From Panulirus ornatus (lineage: Eukaryota > Arthropoda > Malacostraca > Decapoda > Palinuridae), in the NCBI RefSeq assembly GCF_036320965.1, contig NC_092228.1, positions 20,766,503 through 20,830,502 on the forward strand: DNA of 64,000 nucleotides, read 5' to 3'. Positions 13,906 through 26,488 of the stretch are shown piece by piece. The notes below the pieces were generated by a model. That model ran no database searches, had not been told where the DNA came from, and saw only the letters and a list, made by a program, of their open reading frames with translations. The number at the start of each line of letters is the position of its first letter. Positions within the stretch are counted from its first letter, which is position 1. The position numbers and the translations under genes are program-made.

Positions 13906-15035
13906 GCAGTAGTTAAAAGAGTCAGAGCAGTCATCTTTCTTTGGAAAAGGCTGCACCAAGGGATGGTTCAAAGAGGAAGGAAAAATCATTTCCAAGTGGA
14001 ATGAAAAGTCTGCATACAACATTGTAACAGGCAAGCAGTGACTGGAGCTCACTCAAAGGCAAACTTCTTTAGGACTCGAGAATGTATACTATATGATATA
14101 CACTTTGTCCACCTGGAAGTAGGGAAGTACCTAGAAGACTTATGAATTAAGTGTAGCTGTCATTGCTTCAATAGGAGATGGGGGGTGGAGGGTTAGAAGC
14201 ATCATCACCTTAAGTTGAATTAAAGGAAAATAAGGTACCAAAAAGATCTGCTTTGTCAGCTGGAGAGTAACTATAGATTAATCAGGTTGGAAGGGAGGGG
14301 AAAAGCTCGAATAACAAAAAACGTACAAAATATTTTTCATTGTAAGGATCAGAAAATTTTGTCATTAGAAGAAGAAGTCAAATGAGCAAACTTTATTTTT
14401 ATGGTAAGCCTGATTAATAAAAACTAATTCTGAGAAGAAATGAAAGGAGACTGAAATCAGAGGAAAGGAACTTTTATGGTCCATTGCACTTTGTCCCTGA
14501 TGTAAAAGGCATCAGAGCAACAGCACTCAAACCATGACTAGAGGGAAAACGATTCACCAGAATATTTGAAGGATTCCATCCCAGCCAGGATAATCTTCAA
14601 TATGTGTTCAGCATTACATGAGACACCCTGGCCAGCAAAGCAATACATGTCCCATGGGATGCAGTACAAAATCCACAGAGGGATGACTGCTGATATCTCC
14701 CATTGGATGGGGTGTTATGGGTAGGGAACAGAATTAGTGAACTCATAGTAAAAAAAATCAAAAGTAAGATAAAAAGAGAGATGGAGAGTCATAGGAGAGT
14801 AGTCTTGATGGCTGGGAACTCGTGTTGGATGTATGATTAATTACTGCACATCATACAGGCAAGAAAAAGAAAGGACTAACCTTCACCAGAATCATCTCAA
14901 GAAAAACCTAATGCATTTTTGTATGATACATTGAAATCCCCTGCATACACGATTTCAGCACATGGATGTGAAGAAAGCAATAGTTTGGAGCAAAAAATTT
15001 CTCATGATAAGAGGGAATGGGGGGATATATATATA
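13906..15035. other. Intronic stretch without recognised elements
   Basis: About 1.1 kb with no convincing frame, no match to the LINE or SINE families and no microsatellite. I see nothing nameable here. Confidence 0.6.
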
Positions 15036-16370
15036 CAAGTTTTTACCAAAGATGAAAGGCATGTGTACGAGCAGGAGGAGAGGAAAGTGACTGGTGAATG
15101 CAAGAGTTTTGGAGAGAGGGGCAAGTATGCAGCCTGTTCTAGATGAGAGGGCTTGGGAAGTCAGTCAGTTGTTGTTCACTGATGATATAGCGCTGGTGGC
15201 TGATTCGGGTGAGAAACTGGAGAAAGAAAGTTGAGAGTAAATGTGAATAAGAGCAAGGTTATTAGGTTCAGTAGGGTTGAGGGACAAATTAACTGGGAGG
15301 TAAGTTTGAATGGAGAAAAACTGGAGGAAGTAAAGTGTTTTAGATATCTGGGAGTGGACTTAGCAAAGGATGGAACCATGGAAGTGGAAGTGAGTCACAG
15401 GGTGGGTGAGGGGGCGAAAGTTCTGAAAGCGTTGAAGAAGGTGTGGAAAGCAAGAATGTTATCTTGGAGAACAAAAATGGGTATGTTTGAAGGAATGGTG
15501 GTTCCAACAATGTTATATGGTTGCAAGGTGTGGGCTATAGATAGAGTTGTGCGGAGGAGGGTGGATGTGCTGGAAATGAGATGTTTGAGGACAATATGTG
15601 GTGTGAGGTGGTTTGATCGAGTAAGTAATTAAAGGGTAAGAGTGATTTGTGGTAGTAAAAAGAGTGTGGTTGAGAGAGCAGAAGAGGGTGTTTTGAATTA
15701 GTTTGGTCACATGGAGAGAATGAGTGAGGAAAGATTGACAGAGAGGCCATATGTGTCAGAAGTGGAGGGAATGAGGAGAAGCGGGAGACCAAATTGGAGG
15801 TGGAAAGATGGAGTGAAAAAGATTTTGAGTGATCAGGGCCTGAACATGCCAGAGGGTGAAAGGCGTGCAAGGAATACAGTGAATTGGAACGATGTAGTAT
15901 ACCGGGGCCGACGTGCTGTCAGTGGATTGATCCAAGGCACGTGAAGCATCTGGGGTAAACCATGGAAAGTTTTGTGGGGCCTGGATGTGGAAAGGGAGCT
16001 GTGGTTTCGGTGCATTATGCATGACAGCTAGAGACTGAGTGTGAACGAATGTGGCCTTTGTTGTCTTTTCCTAGCGTTACCTCACACACATGCGGGAGGG
16101 AGGGGGTTTTCATTTCATGTGTGGCGGGGTGGCGACGGGAATGAATAAGGGCAGACAGTATGAATTATGTACATGTGTATATATGTATATGTCGGTGTGT
16201 GTGTATATATATGTATACGTTGAGATGTATAGTTATGTATATGTGCGTGTGTGGACGTGTATGTATATACATGTGTATGTGGGTGGGTTGGGCCATTCTT
16301 TCGTCTGTTTCCTTGCACTACCTCGCTAATGCAGGAGACAGTGACAAAGTATAATAAATATAAAAAATAC
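15036..16370 (+). mobile_element. LINE family A, long-3'-UTR subfamily, RT end to 3' end
   Basis: Begins near GTTTTTACCAAAGATG within RT. An internal loss joins the EERKV region to NARVLERG. Frames at 15231-15632 and 15711-15944 cover the last RT motif and the C-terminal domain, with stops in between (after DRVSN and near KWFGHM). LSDQG variant. Long 3' UTR to about 16355, ending AGTATAATAAATATAAAAAA. Confidence 0.9.
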
Positions 16371-17369
16371 CACGTGCATATTTCAACATTCACATTTCAT
16401 TTATACAGGCAGAACTCTTTTTACGTGAATTAATGAAAAATAATCATAATTCATTGAAGATATAAATCCTGATACAAAAGATAGTGGTGCATATTCTTAA
16501 AGTGGGTACATTGGTGAGCCTGTAGATTCATCACACCAAAATGATTTATATGCATTCTCTTTGATGACCTGAGGATGGCTGTGATAGGAAATATTTTTCC
16601 ATCTTTGGTTACAGGCTGACAGTGAACCCTATTGTTAACAAACAATCATTACTAGGGATTTTAAATGAAGGCAGGAGCCAATAAAATGTTGCAGAAAGAA
16701 GAAATATGTTTGTGAAAAGGAAATGAAAGTCCCAGATTTTCTTTGCATTGTTGGAGGCAGAAATTGTGATCCACTACATATGGTAATGTTTAGAAGTATT
16801 GTCATTAGAGCCAAAGCCCTGAAGCTATATATAAAACTGTTTTCTTACTAAGTTATGGATGTGTTATTAACACGAGTTTTTCATGATTATTAAAACATAT
16901 ATTGAGAGCTTTGTCATACAAGTTATTTCTTGCATAAGAAAGGAATGTAGAGTTGGAGGGTGGAACGAAGAGGTATGGTACATTTTTGTCATACATTAGT
17001 TGTTTCTTGTGTAAGAAAGGAATGTAGATTGGGAGGGTAGAATGAGAAGATATGGTATGTTTAATTAAGTGGTGAAGAGAGTTCAATGTGGAGCACATAA
17101 GTGGTCCTTTGGCCACTTGAAAATTAATTTGAAGAATATGTGCAAATATAGCTAAGTGGGAATAGTTTTGCAAGAAATGTGAAAAGATAAAAAGGACAGG
17201 TTGAGAGAGTAAATGCATAAAAGAGATGTCTCAGTGAAGGAAATGGTAGGTGTGTGTGGAAGTGGCTCTGCATCTGGTGGCTTGATGTATTGCATGAGGA
17301 AGTGAGTAGAATATGGATAGATAATTAGATTGACATGCTGATATCAGTAGTTAAACCTTTTGCATGATC
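16371..17369. other. Intronic stretch with a 75-bp imperfect tandem repeat
   Basis: No gene recognised. TTGTCATACA followed by TTCTTGCATAAGAAAGG begins at 16911 and repeats with changes from 16986. A 121-codon minus-strand frame (16853-17218) overlaps this repeat and shows no domain I know. Confidence 0.55.
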
Positions 17370-17377
17370 AGCCTTTT

Positions 17378-20300
17378 TTATTTATTTCATTTATTTTGCT
17401 TTGTCGCCATCTCCCGCATCAGCGAGGTAGCGCAAGGAAACAGACGAAAGAATGGCCCAACCCGCCCACATACACATGTATATACATACACGTCCACACA
17501 CGCAAATATACATACCTATGCATCTCAATGTACACATATATATACACACACACACATATACATATATACACAGGTACATAATTCATACTGTCTGCCTTTA
17601 TTTGTTCCCATCGCCACCTCGCCACACATGGAATAAACAACCCCCTTCCCCCTCATGTGTGCGAGGTAGTGCTAGGAAAAGACACCAAAGGTCCCATTCG
17701 TTCACACTCAGTCTCTAGCTGTCATGTAATAATGCACCGAAACCACAGCTTCCTTTCCACATCCAGGCCCCACACAACTTTCCATGGTTTACCCCAGACG
17801 CTTCACATGCCCTGGTTCAATCCATTGACAGCATGTCGACCCCAGTATACCACATCGTTCCAATTCACTCTATTCCTTGCACGCCTTTCACCCTCCTGCA
17901 TGCTCAGGCCCTGATCACTCAAAATCTTTTTCACTCCATCCTTACCCCTCCAATTTGGTCTCCCACTTCTCCTCGTTCCCTCCACCTCTAACACATATAT
18001 CCTCTTGGTCAGTCTTTCCTCACTCATTCTCTCCATGTGACCAAACAATTTCAAAACACCCTCTTCTGCTCTCTCAACCACAATCTTTTTATTTCCACAC
18101 ATCTCTCTTACCCTTACATTACTTACTCGATCAAACCACCTCACACCACATATTGTCCTCAAACATCTCATTTCCAGCACATCCACCCTCCTGCGCACAA
18201 CTCTATCCATAGCCCACGCCTCGCAACCATACAACATTGCTGGAACCATATTCCTTCAAACATACCCATTTTTGTTCTCCAAGATAACATTCTTGCTTTC
18301 CACACCTTTCCACACCATGTTTCCATCCGCTGCCAGATCCACTCCCAGATATCTAAAACACTTCACTTCCTCCAGTTTTTCTCCATTCAAACCCACCTCC
18401 CAATTGACCCGACCCCCAACCCTACTGTACCTAATAACCTTACTCTTACTCACATTTACTCTTAACTTTCTTCTTTCACACACTTTACCAAACTCAGTCA
18501 CCAGCTTCTGCAGTTTCTTACATGAATCAGCCACCAGCGCTGTATCATCAGCGAACAACAACTGACTCACTTCTCAAGCTCTCTCATCCAGAACAGACTG
18601 CATACTTGCCCCTCTCCAAAACTCTTGCATTCACCTCCCTAACAACCCTATCCATAAACAAATTAAACAACCATGGAGACATCACACACCCCTGCCGCAA
18701 ACCCACACTCACTGAGAACCAATCACTTTCCTCTCTTCCGACACGTACACATGCCTTACATCCTCGATAAAAACTTTTCACTGCTTCTAACAACTTGCCT
18801 CCCATACCATATATTCTTAAAACCTTCCACAGAGCATCTCTATCAACTCTATCATATGCCTTCTCCAGATCCATAAATGCTACATACAAATCCATTTGTT
18901 TTTCTAAGTATTTCTCACATACATTCTTCAAAGCAAACGCCTGATCCACACTTCCTCTACCACTTCTGAAACCACACTGCTCTTCCCCAATCTGATGCTC
19001 TGTACATGCCTTCACCCTTCCAGTCAATACCCTTCCATATAATTTACCAGGAATACTGAACAAACTTATACCTCTGTAATTTGAGCACTCACTCTTATCC
19101 CCTTTGCCTTTGTACAATGGCACTATGCAAGCATTCCGCCAATCCTCAGGCACCTCACCATGAATCATACATACATTAAATAACCTTACCAACCAGTCAA
19201 CAATACAGTCACCCCCTTTTTTGATAAATTCCACTGCAATACCATCCAAACCTGCTGCCTTGCCGGCTTTCATCTTCCGTAAAGCTTTTACTACCTCTTC
19301 TCTATTTACCAAATCATTTTCCCTAAACCTCTCACTTTGAACACCACCTTGACCAAAACACCCTATATCTGCCACTCTATATCATCAAACACATTCAACA
19401 AACCTTCAAAACACTCACTCCATCTCCTTCTCACATCACCACTACTTGTTATCACCTCCCCATTAGCTCCCTTCACTGAAGTTCCCATTTGCTCCCTTGT
19501 CTTACGCACTTTATTTACTTCCTTCCAAAACATCTTTTTATTCTCCCTAAAATTTAATGATACTCTCTCACCCCAACTCTCATTTGCCCTCTTTTTCACC
19601 TTTTGCACCTTTCTCTTGACCTCCTGCCTCTTTTTTTTTTTTTTATACATCTCCTACTCATTTGCATTTTTTCCCTGCAAAAATCGTCCAAATGCCTCTC
19701 TCTTCTCTTTCACTAATAATCTTACTTCTTCATCCCACCACTCACTACCTTTTCTAATCAACCCACCTCTCACGCTTCTCATGCCACAAGCATCTTTTGC
19801 GCAAGCCATCACTGCTTCCCTAAATACATCCCATTCCTCCCCCACTCCCCTTACCTCCTTTGTTCTCACCTTTTTCCATTCTGTACTCAGTCTCTCCTGG
19901 TACTTCCTCACACAAGTCTCCTTCCCAAGCTCACTTACTCTCACCACTCTCTTCACCCCAACATTCTCTCTTCCTTTCTGAAAACCCCCACAAATCTTCA
20001 CCTTCGCCTCCACAAGATAATGATCAGACATCCCTCCAGTTGCACCTCTCAACACATTAACATCCAAAAGTCTCTCTTTCGTGCGTCTATCAATTAACAT
20101 GTAATCCAATAGCGCTCTCTGGCCATCTCTCCTACTTACATATGTATACTTATGTATATCTTGCTTTTTAAACCAGGTATTCCCAATCACCAGTCCTTTT
20201 TCAGCACATAAATCTACAAGCTCTTCACCATTTCCATTTACAACACTGAACACTCCATGTATACCAATTATTCCCTCAACTGCCACATTACTCACCTTTG

Positions 20301-20804
20301 CATTCAAATCACCCATCACTATAACCCGCTCTTGTGCGTCAAAACCACTAACACACTCATTCAGCTGCTCCCAAAACACTTGCCTCATGATCTTTCTTCT
20401 CATGCCCAGGTGCATATGCACCAATAATCACCCATCTCTCTCCATCAACTTTCAGTTTTACCCAAATCAATCTAGAATTTACTTTCTTACACTCTATCAC
20501 ATACTCCCACAACTCCTGATTCAGGAGTAGTGCTACTCCTTCCCTTGCTCTTGTCCTCTCACTAACCCCTGACTTTACTCCCAAGACATTCCCAAACCAC
20601 TCTTCCCCTTTACCCTTGAGCTTCGTTTCACTCAGAGCCAAAACGTCCAGGTTCCTTTCCTCAAACATACTACCTATCTCTCCCTTTTTCTCATCTTGGT
20701 TACATCCACACACATTTAGACACCCCAATCTTAGCCTTCGAGGAGGATGAGCACTCCTCGTGTGACTCCTTCTTCTGTTTCCCCTTTTAGAAAGTTAAAA
20801 TACA
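17378..20804 (-). mobile_element. LINE family A, nearly full length, with target-site duplication next to exon 2
   Basis: 3,427 bp. From the 3' end: long 3' UTR (to 17802), C-terminal domain (17803-18249, LSDQG), end of RT (18256-18570, FADD), RT core (18584-19375), linker (19363-19650), linker and endonuclease (19654-20424) with GDLNAKV and SDHYLVEAKV, and the endonuclease start (20357-20728) with GCLNVCGCNQDEKKGEIG and LSETKLKG. The 5' UTR ends at 20804. AGCCTTTT occurs at 17370-17377 and again at 20805-20812, a target-site duplication. At least five frame breaks make it inactive. Order and motifs are those of APE-endonuclease LINEs of the RTE type, one long ORF in the intact parent. Confidence 0.93.
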
Positions 20805-20833
20805 AGCCTTTTATCTTGCATAATCTTTTCCAG

Positions 20834-21013
20834 AGTGCTGCTGTGTATGCTAAACCTATAAAAGTGCCCAACATGGAATTGAAGGAGAGATATTGGCAGA
20901 TGGAGTTTCATCAGAAGAACAAGGGGAAAATATATGATAAGAAGCCTTTTCGAATAACATTGAAAGCAGGGAAGAAGTACTTATGGTGTGCTTGTGGAAA
21001 CAGCAAATCTCAG
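20834..21013 (+). CDS. CISD3: CISD3-like mitochondrial CDGSH iron-sulfur protein, exon 2 (first half of CDGSH motif 1)
   Basis: Sixty codons between acceptor CTTTTCCAG and donor CAG/GTATGG. The product begins SAAVYAKPIKVP and ends KYLWCACGNSKSQ. Its last residues are the first part of a CDGSH iron-sulfur motif (C-x-C-x2-S-x3), which exon 3 completes with P-M-CDGTH. CISD3-type proteins carry two such motifs in one chain, each binding a [2Fe-2S] cluster through three Cys and one His; they work in mitochondria. The stretch KKPFRITLKAGKKYLWC is typical of the strand before the cluster. Upstream in-frame codons (from 20747) belong to a LINE 5' UTR and are not part of the exon. The acceptor lies only 21 bp beyond the target-site duplication of that LINE. 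Confidence 0.93.
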
Positions 21014-21211
21014 GTATGGCAATTAAGGAACTAGATGTGTGTCATGTTTATAACAAATATTATGCATAACTGTAATTTTCCCTTTATTGTGTACTAATTC
21101 ATGAAAGACTTTCATGGTTCATTTTAATCACTGCATGTCAGACAGGCTCATTCATATTTGCTCATTTCTTAGATTGAAGAAGGCATTTATCTGTAATTAT
21201 CTTTCATCTAA

Positions 21212-22005
21212 GCTAATAACCTTGCTTTTATTCATATTTACTCTCAGCTTCCTTTGTCACCAACTTCTGCAGTTTCTCACTTGAAAATTACTGTCACTCT
21301 TAGTATTTATCAGTCTAGTTCACTGTGTCCTGGGTTAGCGAGGTTGCTGCAGGAACAGGCGAAGAAAGGCCTAATTCGCTCACATCCATTCTCTATCTGT
21401 CATGTGAAATGCACTGAAATCATAGCTCCCTCTCCACAACCAGGTCCCACAGACCTCTCTGTGCATTCCCCTGACTGCTTCATGTGTTGTGGTTCAGTCC
21501 ATTGACAGCATGTTACCACTTATATAACATATCTCATCATTTTCTGTACCATATCTCATCATTTTCCTCTAACCTTTGCACACCTTTCACAATCCTACAT
21601 GTTCAGGGCTGGAGCACTTAAAATAGTTTTCAAGCCATCCTTCCATATCCAGTTTGGTGTCCCTCTTCTTGTTTCTTCCTCACCTGACACATTTGTCAGA
21701 AATGTCAGCCTGACCTCCCATATGTTCAGACAATATCAGCACACCCTCTTCAGTTCTTATTACCACACCTTTCTTTAACCCTTTTACTGCTTGCTTGATT
21801 AAACCACCTCAAACCACATATTGTCTTCAAATATTCCATTTCCAACAGATTCACCTTTCTATGCACATCCCCAACTATAGTTTATGCCTCCCATCAGAAC
21901 AACATTGTTAGAACTGCTATGTCTTTAAACATGCATTTTTGCCCTCCCAGATAAGTCTCTCTTTCCATGCATACCTCCATGCTCCCAGAACCTTAATCTC
22001 CTATA
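21212..22005 (-). mobile_element. Old, diverged LINE family A relative
   Basis: A short RT scrap (AATAACCTTGCTTTTATTC) at 21212-21285 is followed by a degraded 3' UTR (GGTTAGCGAGGTTGCTGC) and C-terminal coding sequence to about 22005. It is far more diverged than the other copies, with many indels; no open frame remains. Confidence 0.7.
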
Positions 22006-22439
22006 TGATCACATTAATGGAAGTTTGCTTTAAAATTTTTATAAACCTAAGCATTATGTTTCACCTCAGTGATAGCTATGTATGTTGTCCTAGTTGTAAA
22101 TGATAGTGTTTAGAGTTTATGGACTGTGTATGTCAACAGACATGAGTGTTACAGTTACAGGGTTGATGAGCATTACTAATGCGTTTCTGATAAAAAGAAG
22201 AATATTATAAACGATATGCATGATTTGTGGTTTTGGTTTGGGAAAAATTATTAGGTTTCAGTACCTCAAGGTGATACTCTAGTTTTACTTAAGTATCCAA
22301 GCCTCACCCTGCCTTCTTGTGGTGACCTTGTTATTACACCCCTTGGGGGTGGGACTAAAGGGGAAGGCATTGCCCAACTACATCAGGGCAATACTTTTAA
22401 ATTTAGACAAACATCTGAGGTGTGCTTTTTTTTTTTAAC

Positions 22440-24210
22440 AATTGTGTAGCCTTGCTGCCTCTGGAAACACTGTGCTGGAGTTGCCCTCTGCCAGTGGACC
22501 TGTCAAAGGTGAGGCACAAAAGGCTAAGAAGCAGCACTGGAGTATACCAGTTATGCCAAGAACTAAAAGAGATGAGCAATTGAGGGTGATGGTGCTGAAT
22601 GTGAGAGTAAAAGGAGGGAGCTTGTGAAAGGTTTAAATGTTTTAGCATGGATGTGCTAGGTATTGGGAAAACCCATATCCTTGGGCAGGATGTGTGGAAC
22701 AAAAATGGAAATTTGAATGCAAGGTATGGGAAGGCATGGAAGGAGGTGTGGTATGGGCAGGAATGAATGAAATATTTGGATTAAAGGAAAAGAAGGATGT
22801 GCTATTCTGCTATCACCAAGAGTGTAGAAGGGTGTTACAGAGCATGAATGGAATGGATCAAGAATAGTGTGGTTGAAAGGAAAGCTTGGGATTGTGAAGT
22901 ATTATGCATGGGTATGTGTGTATGTGCCTGTAAATATAAAGACTGTACAAGGTAAGGATGAAATGGAGCTTTTCTGGAGAAATTTGAATTACTGTATACA
23001 TGAATGTGAATGAGAGGAATGTGTTCGTATTGTGTGATATGAATGCGAAAGTGAGATTTGATGAATTGGGTGATATCGTTGGTAAATGGGAGTGCCTGGA
23101 GTAAACGAGATGATCCACATATATCATGGATGAGAAATGATGAAAGAGAAGAGCAAAAGGCTGTGATTGACTATGTGGGAGTGGATGAAAGATCGAGAAA
23201 GGCCGTGCTAGAAGCTAGAGTCATTACAGGATTCTTTGGAGACTCTGACCATTTTGCTGTTCTTTTGGGGATAAGGATCAGGGAGAAGTGTAGGTATGGT
23301 GTAAGGAAGAACGGAGAGGTAAAAGTGTAGGCAAATAAAAAGATGATTCGGAAAAAATGCAAGCAGTATGAAAGGAAGGTAACTGAAAGCAATGGAAGTG
23401 AAGTGAATGTAGGGATGCAGTCATGTGTGAATGAAGTGTTTAAAATGTTTAGAGAAATACTATTAAAGGTTGATGTTTAGAGAAATACTATTAAAGGTTG
23501 ATGAAATAGTAGTTGGGTACAAGGTAGTGAGATATAGGAATAAAAAGGGCAATGCATGGTGGACAGATGAGATCAGAAATGCTGTGGAAGAGAAGAAAAG
23601 GCATATGGTAGATTGCTCTAAAGGAGGAGGGAAGAATGCAAAATATGGAAGTGGAATGTTAAAAAGCAGATAGAGGAAAGCAAAGAAAGAATAGGTGAAG
23701 AATTTGGAAGTCAAGTGAAAAGATTTGGGATGATAAGAAACTATACTGGAAGGAGGTGGATGTAAGAGTGGAAATGTTAATGTGAGAAGTAAGGAAGAGG
23801 AGTTGTTGAATCAAAAGGAGGAAGTGAAAGGAAGAGGGAAAGTGTATTTTTAACTGATGAATGTAGGACAAGGGGAAGCAGCAGTTGTTATGTGCTTGGG
23901 TATGGAGGATGGAAGGAAGAGGATACAAGTGCAAGGGCCTATAGCAAAAAGGGAGGTAAGAAGGGCAATAATGAGGCTGAAGGTAGGAAAGGCACCTTGA
24001 GTGGATGGGATTATGGCCAAAATGGAGGAGACAGTGTGATAGAGTGGATGCATCTTATATGTAATTTATCATGGAAACAGAAGGTTGTGCCTGAGGATTG
24101 GGTGAAAGCTATTATCGTTCCTTTGTTCAAAGGAGAAGGTCCCAAGGATATTTGTAGCAATTATAGGGGAATAAGTATTAAAGCATCCAGGAAGAGTGTA
24201 TGCAAGAATA
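22440..24210 (+). mobile_element. LINE family B (second RTE-like family), endonuclease to RT start
   Basis: Different from family A. Remnants in order: LRVMVLNVRVKG (endonuclease start), a GDSDHFAVLLGIRIREK block (endonuclease end, near 23250), NAWWTDEIRNAVEEKKR (linker, near 23560), then WMHLICNLSWKQKVVPEDWVK and SNYRGIS (RT start, near 24050-24180). The frame is broken many times. It stops at 24210, where a DNA transposon is inserted, and resumes at 26489. A 28-bp perfect tandem duplication lies at 23444-23499. The 5' part may extend back to about 22110. Confidence 0.82.
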
Positions 24211-26488
24211 CACTGGTCAACAAAGATTTTGTCCCATGGAAAAAAAATATCTGTTTCTTATGTATTTTTGCACGTTGAATCCAAAGATGTTTTTAGAATT
24301 TCTCTATCACCCATGTTTTTTTGTTTTTGTTTTAGCATACTTGTATATCATTACATACCATAAATATGTACCCGTGCTCTACAGAGCATTTGAAACAAAA
24401 TGTTTAATAGCTATTTTCATTGTTTGTTAAGTGCAGTAGCTTCTTTTTGAAAGCCCAAGTCTTGATAAAGGAGTCACCAGGGGCCTGCAGAAACATGACT
24501 GGAAATGCTGGGACATTCAGACAGTTCCTACACCTGAGTAGCAGTTCTCTGTCAGTTGTTGTCTAGGACTCAATGTGTAAACAGTGTCTTCACTCTGTTG
24601 ACAGATTGTGCTTTTGTGTACTCAAGTGTTGTGCTGATACCTCATCCACCATTATGATGCTTAAAAACTGTGTAAATAATCCAAATTCTTTCTGCTACAT
24701 CTGTGGTGAATTGACATTCAAATTGCAAAAATGTTCTTTCACACCCCTCATTAAAAAATGCTATGAACATTACTTTGGTTGTAAAGTGGGCAACCTGGAT
24801 AAAAGTTGGGCCCACCATATTTGTTGTCACATGTGTTATGTTCTCACAGCATGGACAAAAGTGTCATGCTGTATGCCTTTTGCCATTCCTATAGTTTGGA
24901 GGGAACCCAAAGATCACTTCGGATAGCTATTTCTGCCTTACAGATATAAATAGTATAACATCAGAATCCAAGCATGTTGTTAAATGTCCTAATTTACCAT
25001 CTGGTATGAGGCTAGTACTTCAAAGTCAGGAATTATGTGCCAGAGCCTCCAAGAAACACGACACTGAGTGAAAATGAGTCTGGGGATGAGAAAGTAGACC
25101 TAATAGAGGACAATATGGATCCAACATTTGAAGCAAGCTGTTCTTCAAGTGAACCACATATGCTGAATCAAGGAGATCTTAATGATCTTTTCCACGATTT
25201 AAATTTGTCTAAGAAGCAAACCGAATTTTTGAGTTCCAGATTAAAGGGCTGGAATCTTCTCCAGAATGAAACTAAAGTTTGTTTTTATTGTGATTGCCAT
25301 GTTGTTTTCAAATAATTTTTCTCCCATGGTATTTTGCAGTGATATTTGTTTTGTTATGGAGGCACTTGGCCATGAATATAACACAGGTGAGCGGTGCTTG
25401 TGTATTGACTCGTCATAAGTAAGCTTGAAAGGAATTCTGCTTCACAATGGAAATAAGTTCCCCTCTGTTCTTCTGGCTCATGCAGCTGACATAAGGGAAT
25501 TGTATGGTGACACGAAGCTTCTTGTGGGAAAAATTAAGTATGGGGACTTTTAGTGGAATGTATGTTGTGACCTTAACATTGTGACACTTTTACTCGGAAT
25601 GCAAGTCGATGACACAAAGTTCTGTTGTCTCCTCTGTGAGTGGGACAGCCGGGACAAGAAAACTCATTATGTAAAGTGTGGCCAAAATGAATATCAGTGT
25701 CTCCATTGAAGGAGAATGTCATCAATCCTCCTCTTGTTGATCCTGAGAAAATTTATCTGCCTCCTTTGCACATGAAGCTTGGGTTGGTGAAGAACTTCGT
25801 CAAATGTATGGATAAAACTAGCCATGGATTCACATCTTTAAGGAATAAATTCTCCAAAATTAGTGATGCAAAAATCAAGGAGGGTATTTTGTAGGACCAC
25901 AGATCAGAGAACTGCTTTGAGATGAAAAGTTCTATGAAGAGCTAAATGAAGTTGAAAAAGCTGCATGGCTGTCATTTAAGAGAGGTTGCAAAGATTTTTA
26001 GGGGAATCACAGATCAGAGAACTACTGTGATGTTGCAAAGGCTCTGTTAACTTTATATAAAACTCAGGGGTGCAGTATGTGTCTAAAAATTCACTTTTTG
26101 GAGTTGCACTTAAGACTTTTTCCTGGAAAATTGTGGGGCAGTCATTTCACCAGGACATTTTGGATGTGGAAAGGCAATACCATGGAAAGTGGAGCCCCTT
26201 TATGTTGGCAGATTATTGCTGGACACGAAAGAGGGATGTTCTTGAGGCCAAGTATAGCAGAAAATTGTACACTTCTACATTTTAGAGGTTAGTTTTTTAA
26301 ATGTAGTACCAGCCTTATTTATGAATGAGTAATATGCACTTCTTGTAAAATTTAGTTGCTCTGTCAATTTAAAAACCATGCCTGATAAGGAAAATTTGAA
26401 AAAAGTTTCAAATTCTGTGTAAAAAGTACTATAAGGTCCACCAATTTTACTTTGTGGGACAAAAAAGTTAAAATTTTGTTGACCAGTG
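24211..26488 (+). mobile_element. DNA transposon with CACTGG terminal inverted repeats, decayed
   Basis: 2,278 bp. Both ends carry CACTGGTCAACAAA as inverted repeats (14 bp perfect, then imperfect with a shared TTTTGTCCCA). ATA flanks it at 24208-24210 and 26489-26491. Joining the flanks across the element restores a continuous RT reading (RILTDRMMEV...) of the host LINE, which fixes the boundaries. The CACTG ends with a 3-bp duplication resemble the CACTA/EnSpm superfamily, but the encoded protein does not let me confirm that. Confidence 0.88.
24573..26285 (+). pseudogene. Decayed protein of the CACTGG-ended transposon; arthropod family of unknown function
   Basis: Pieces in order. A Cys-rich part (24573-24926) has NSFCYICGELTF, YFGCKVG, DKSWAHHICC and MPFAIPIVWREP, probably a zinc-binding domain. 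An acidic part (25037-25315) has LNDLFHDLNLSKKQTEFL. A degraded block near 25560-25680 has a CxLCEWDSR-type motif and HYVK. Then PPLVDPEKIYLPPLHMKLGL (25697-25894), and last FHQDILDVERQYHGKW with ADYCW (26070-26285). I recognise this order from uncharacterised arthropod proteins but know no function. The CxxC...H insertion near conserved Asp residues could suit an RNase H-like transposase; that is inference. Multiple stops and shifts. Confidence 0.72.

Noticed and set aside
16853..17218. A 121-codon minus-strand frame
   Set aside because: It overlaps an imperfect 75-bp tandem repeat, has low-complexity composition and shows no recognisable motif.
17810..17840. GGTTCAATCC, a possible tRNA-type B box in the antisense LINE 3' UTR
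   Set aside because: It fits the B-box consensus only partly and has no A box at the right distance; it is simply a conserved LINE segment.
20747..21034. A 95-codon frame starting MSTPRVTPSS and running into CISD3 exon 2
   Set aside because: The first 29 codons are LINE 5' UTR and the remaining intron 1 end. A good acceptor at 20833 and the exon 1 phase show that the real exon starts at 20834.
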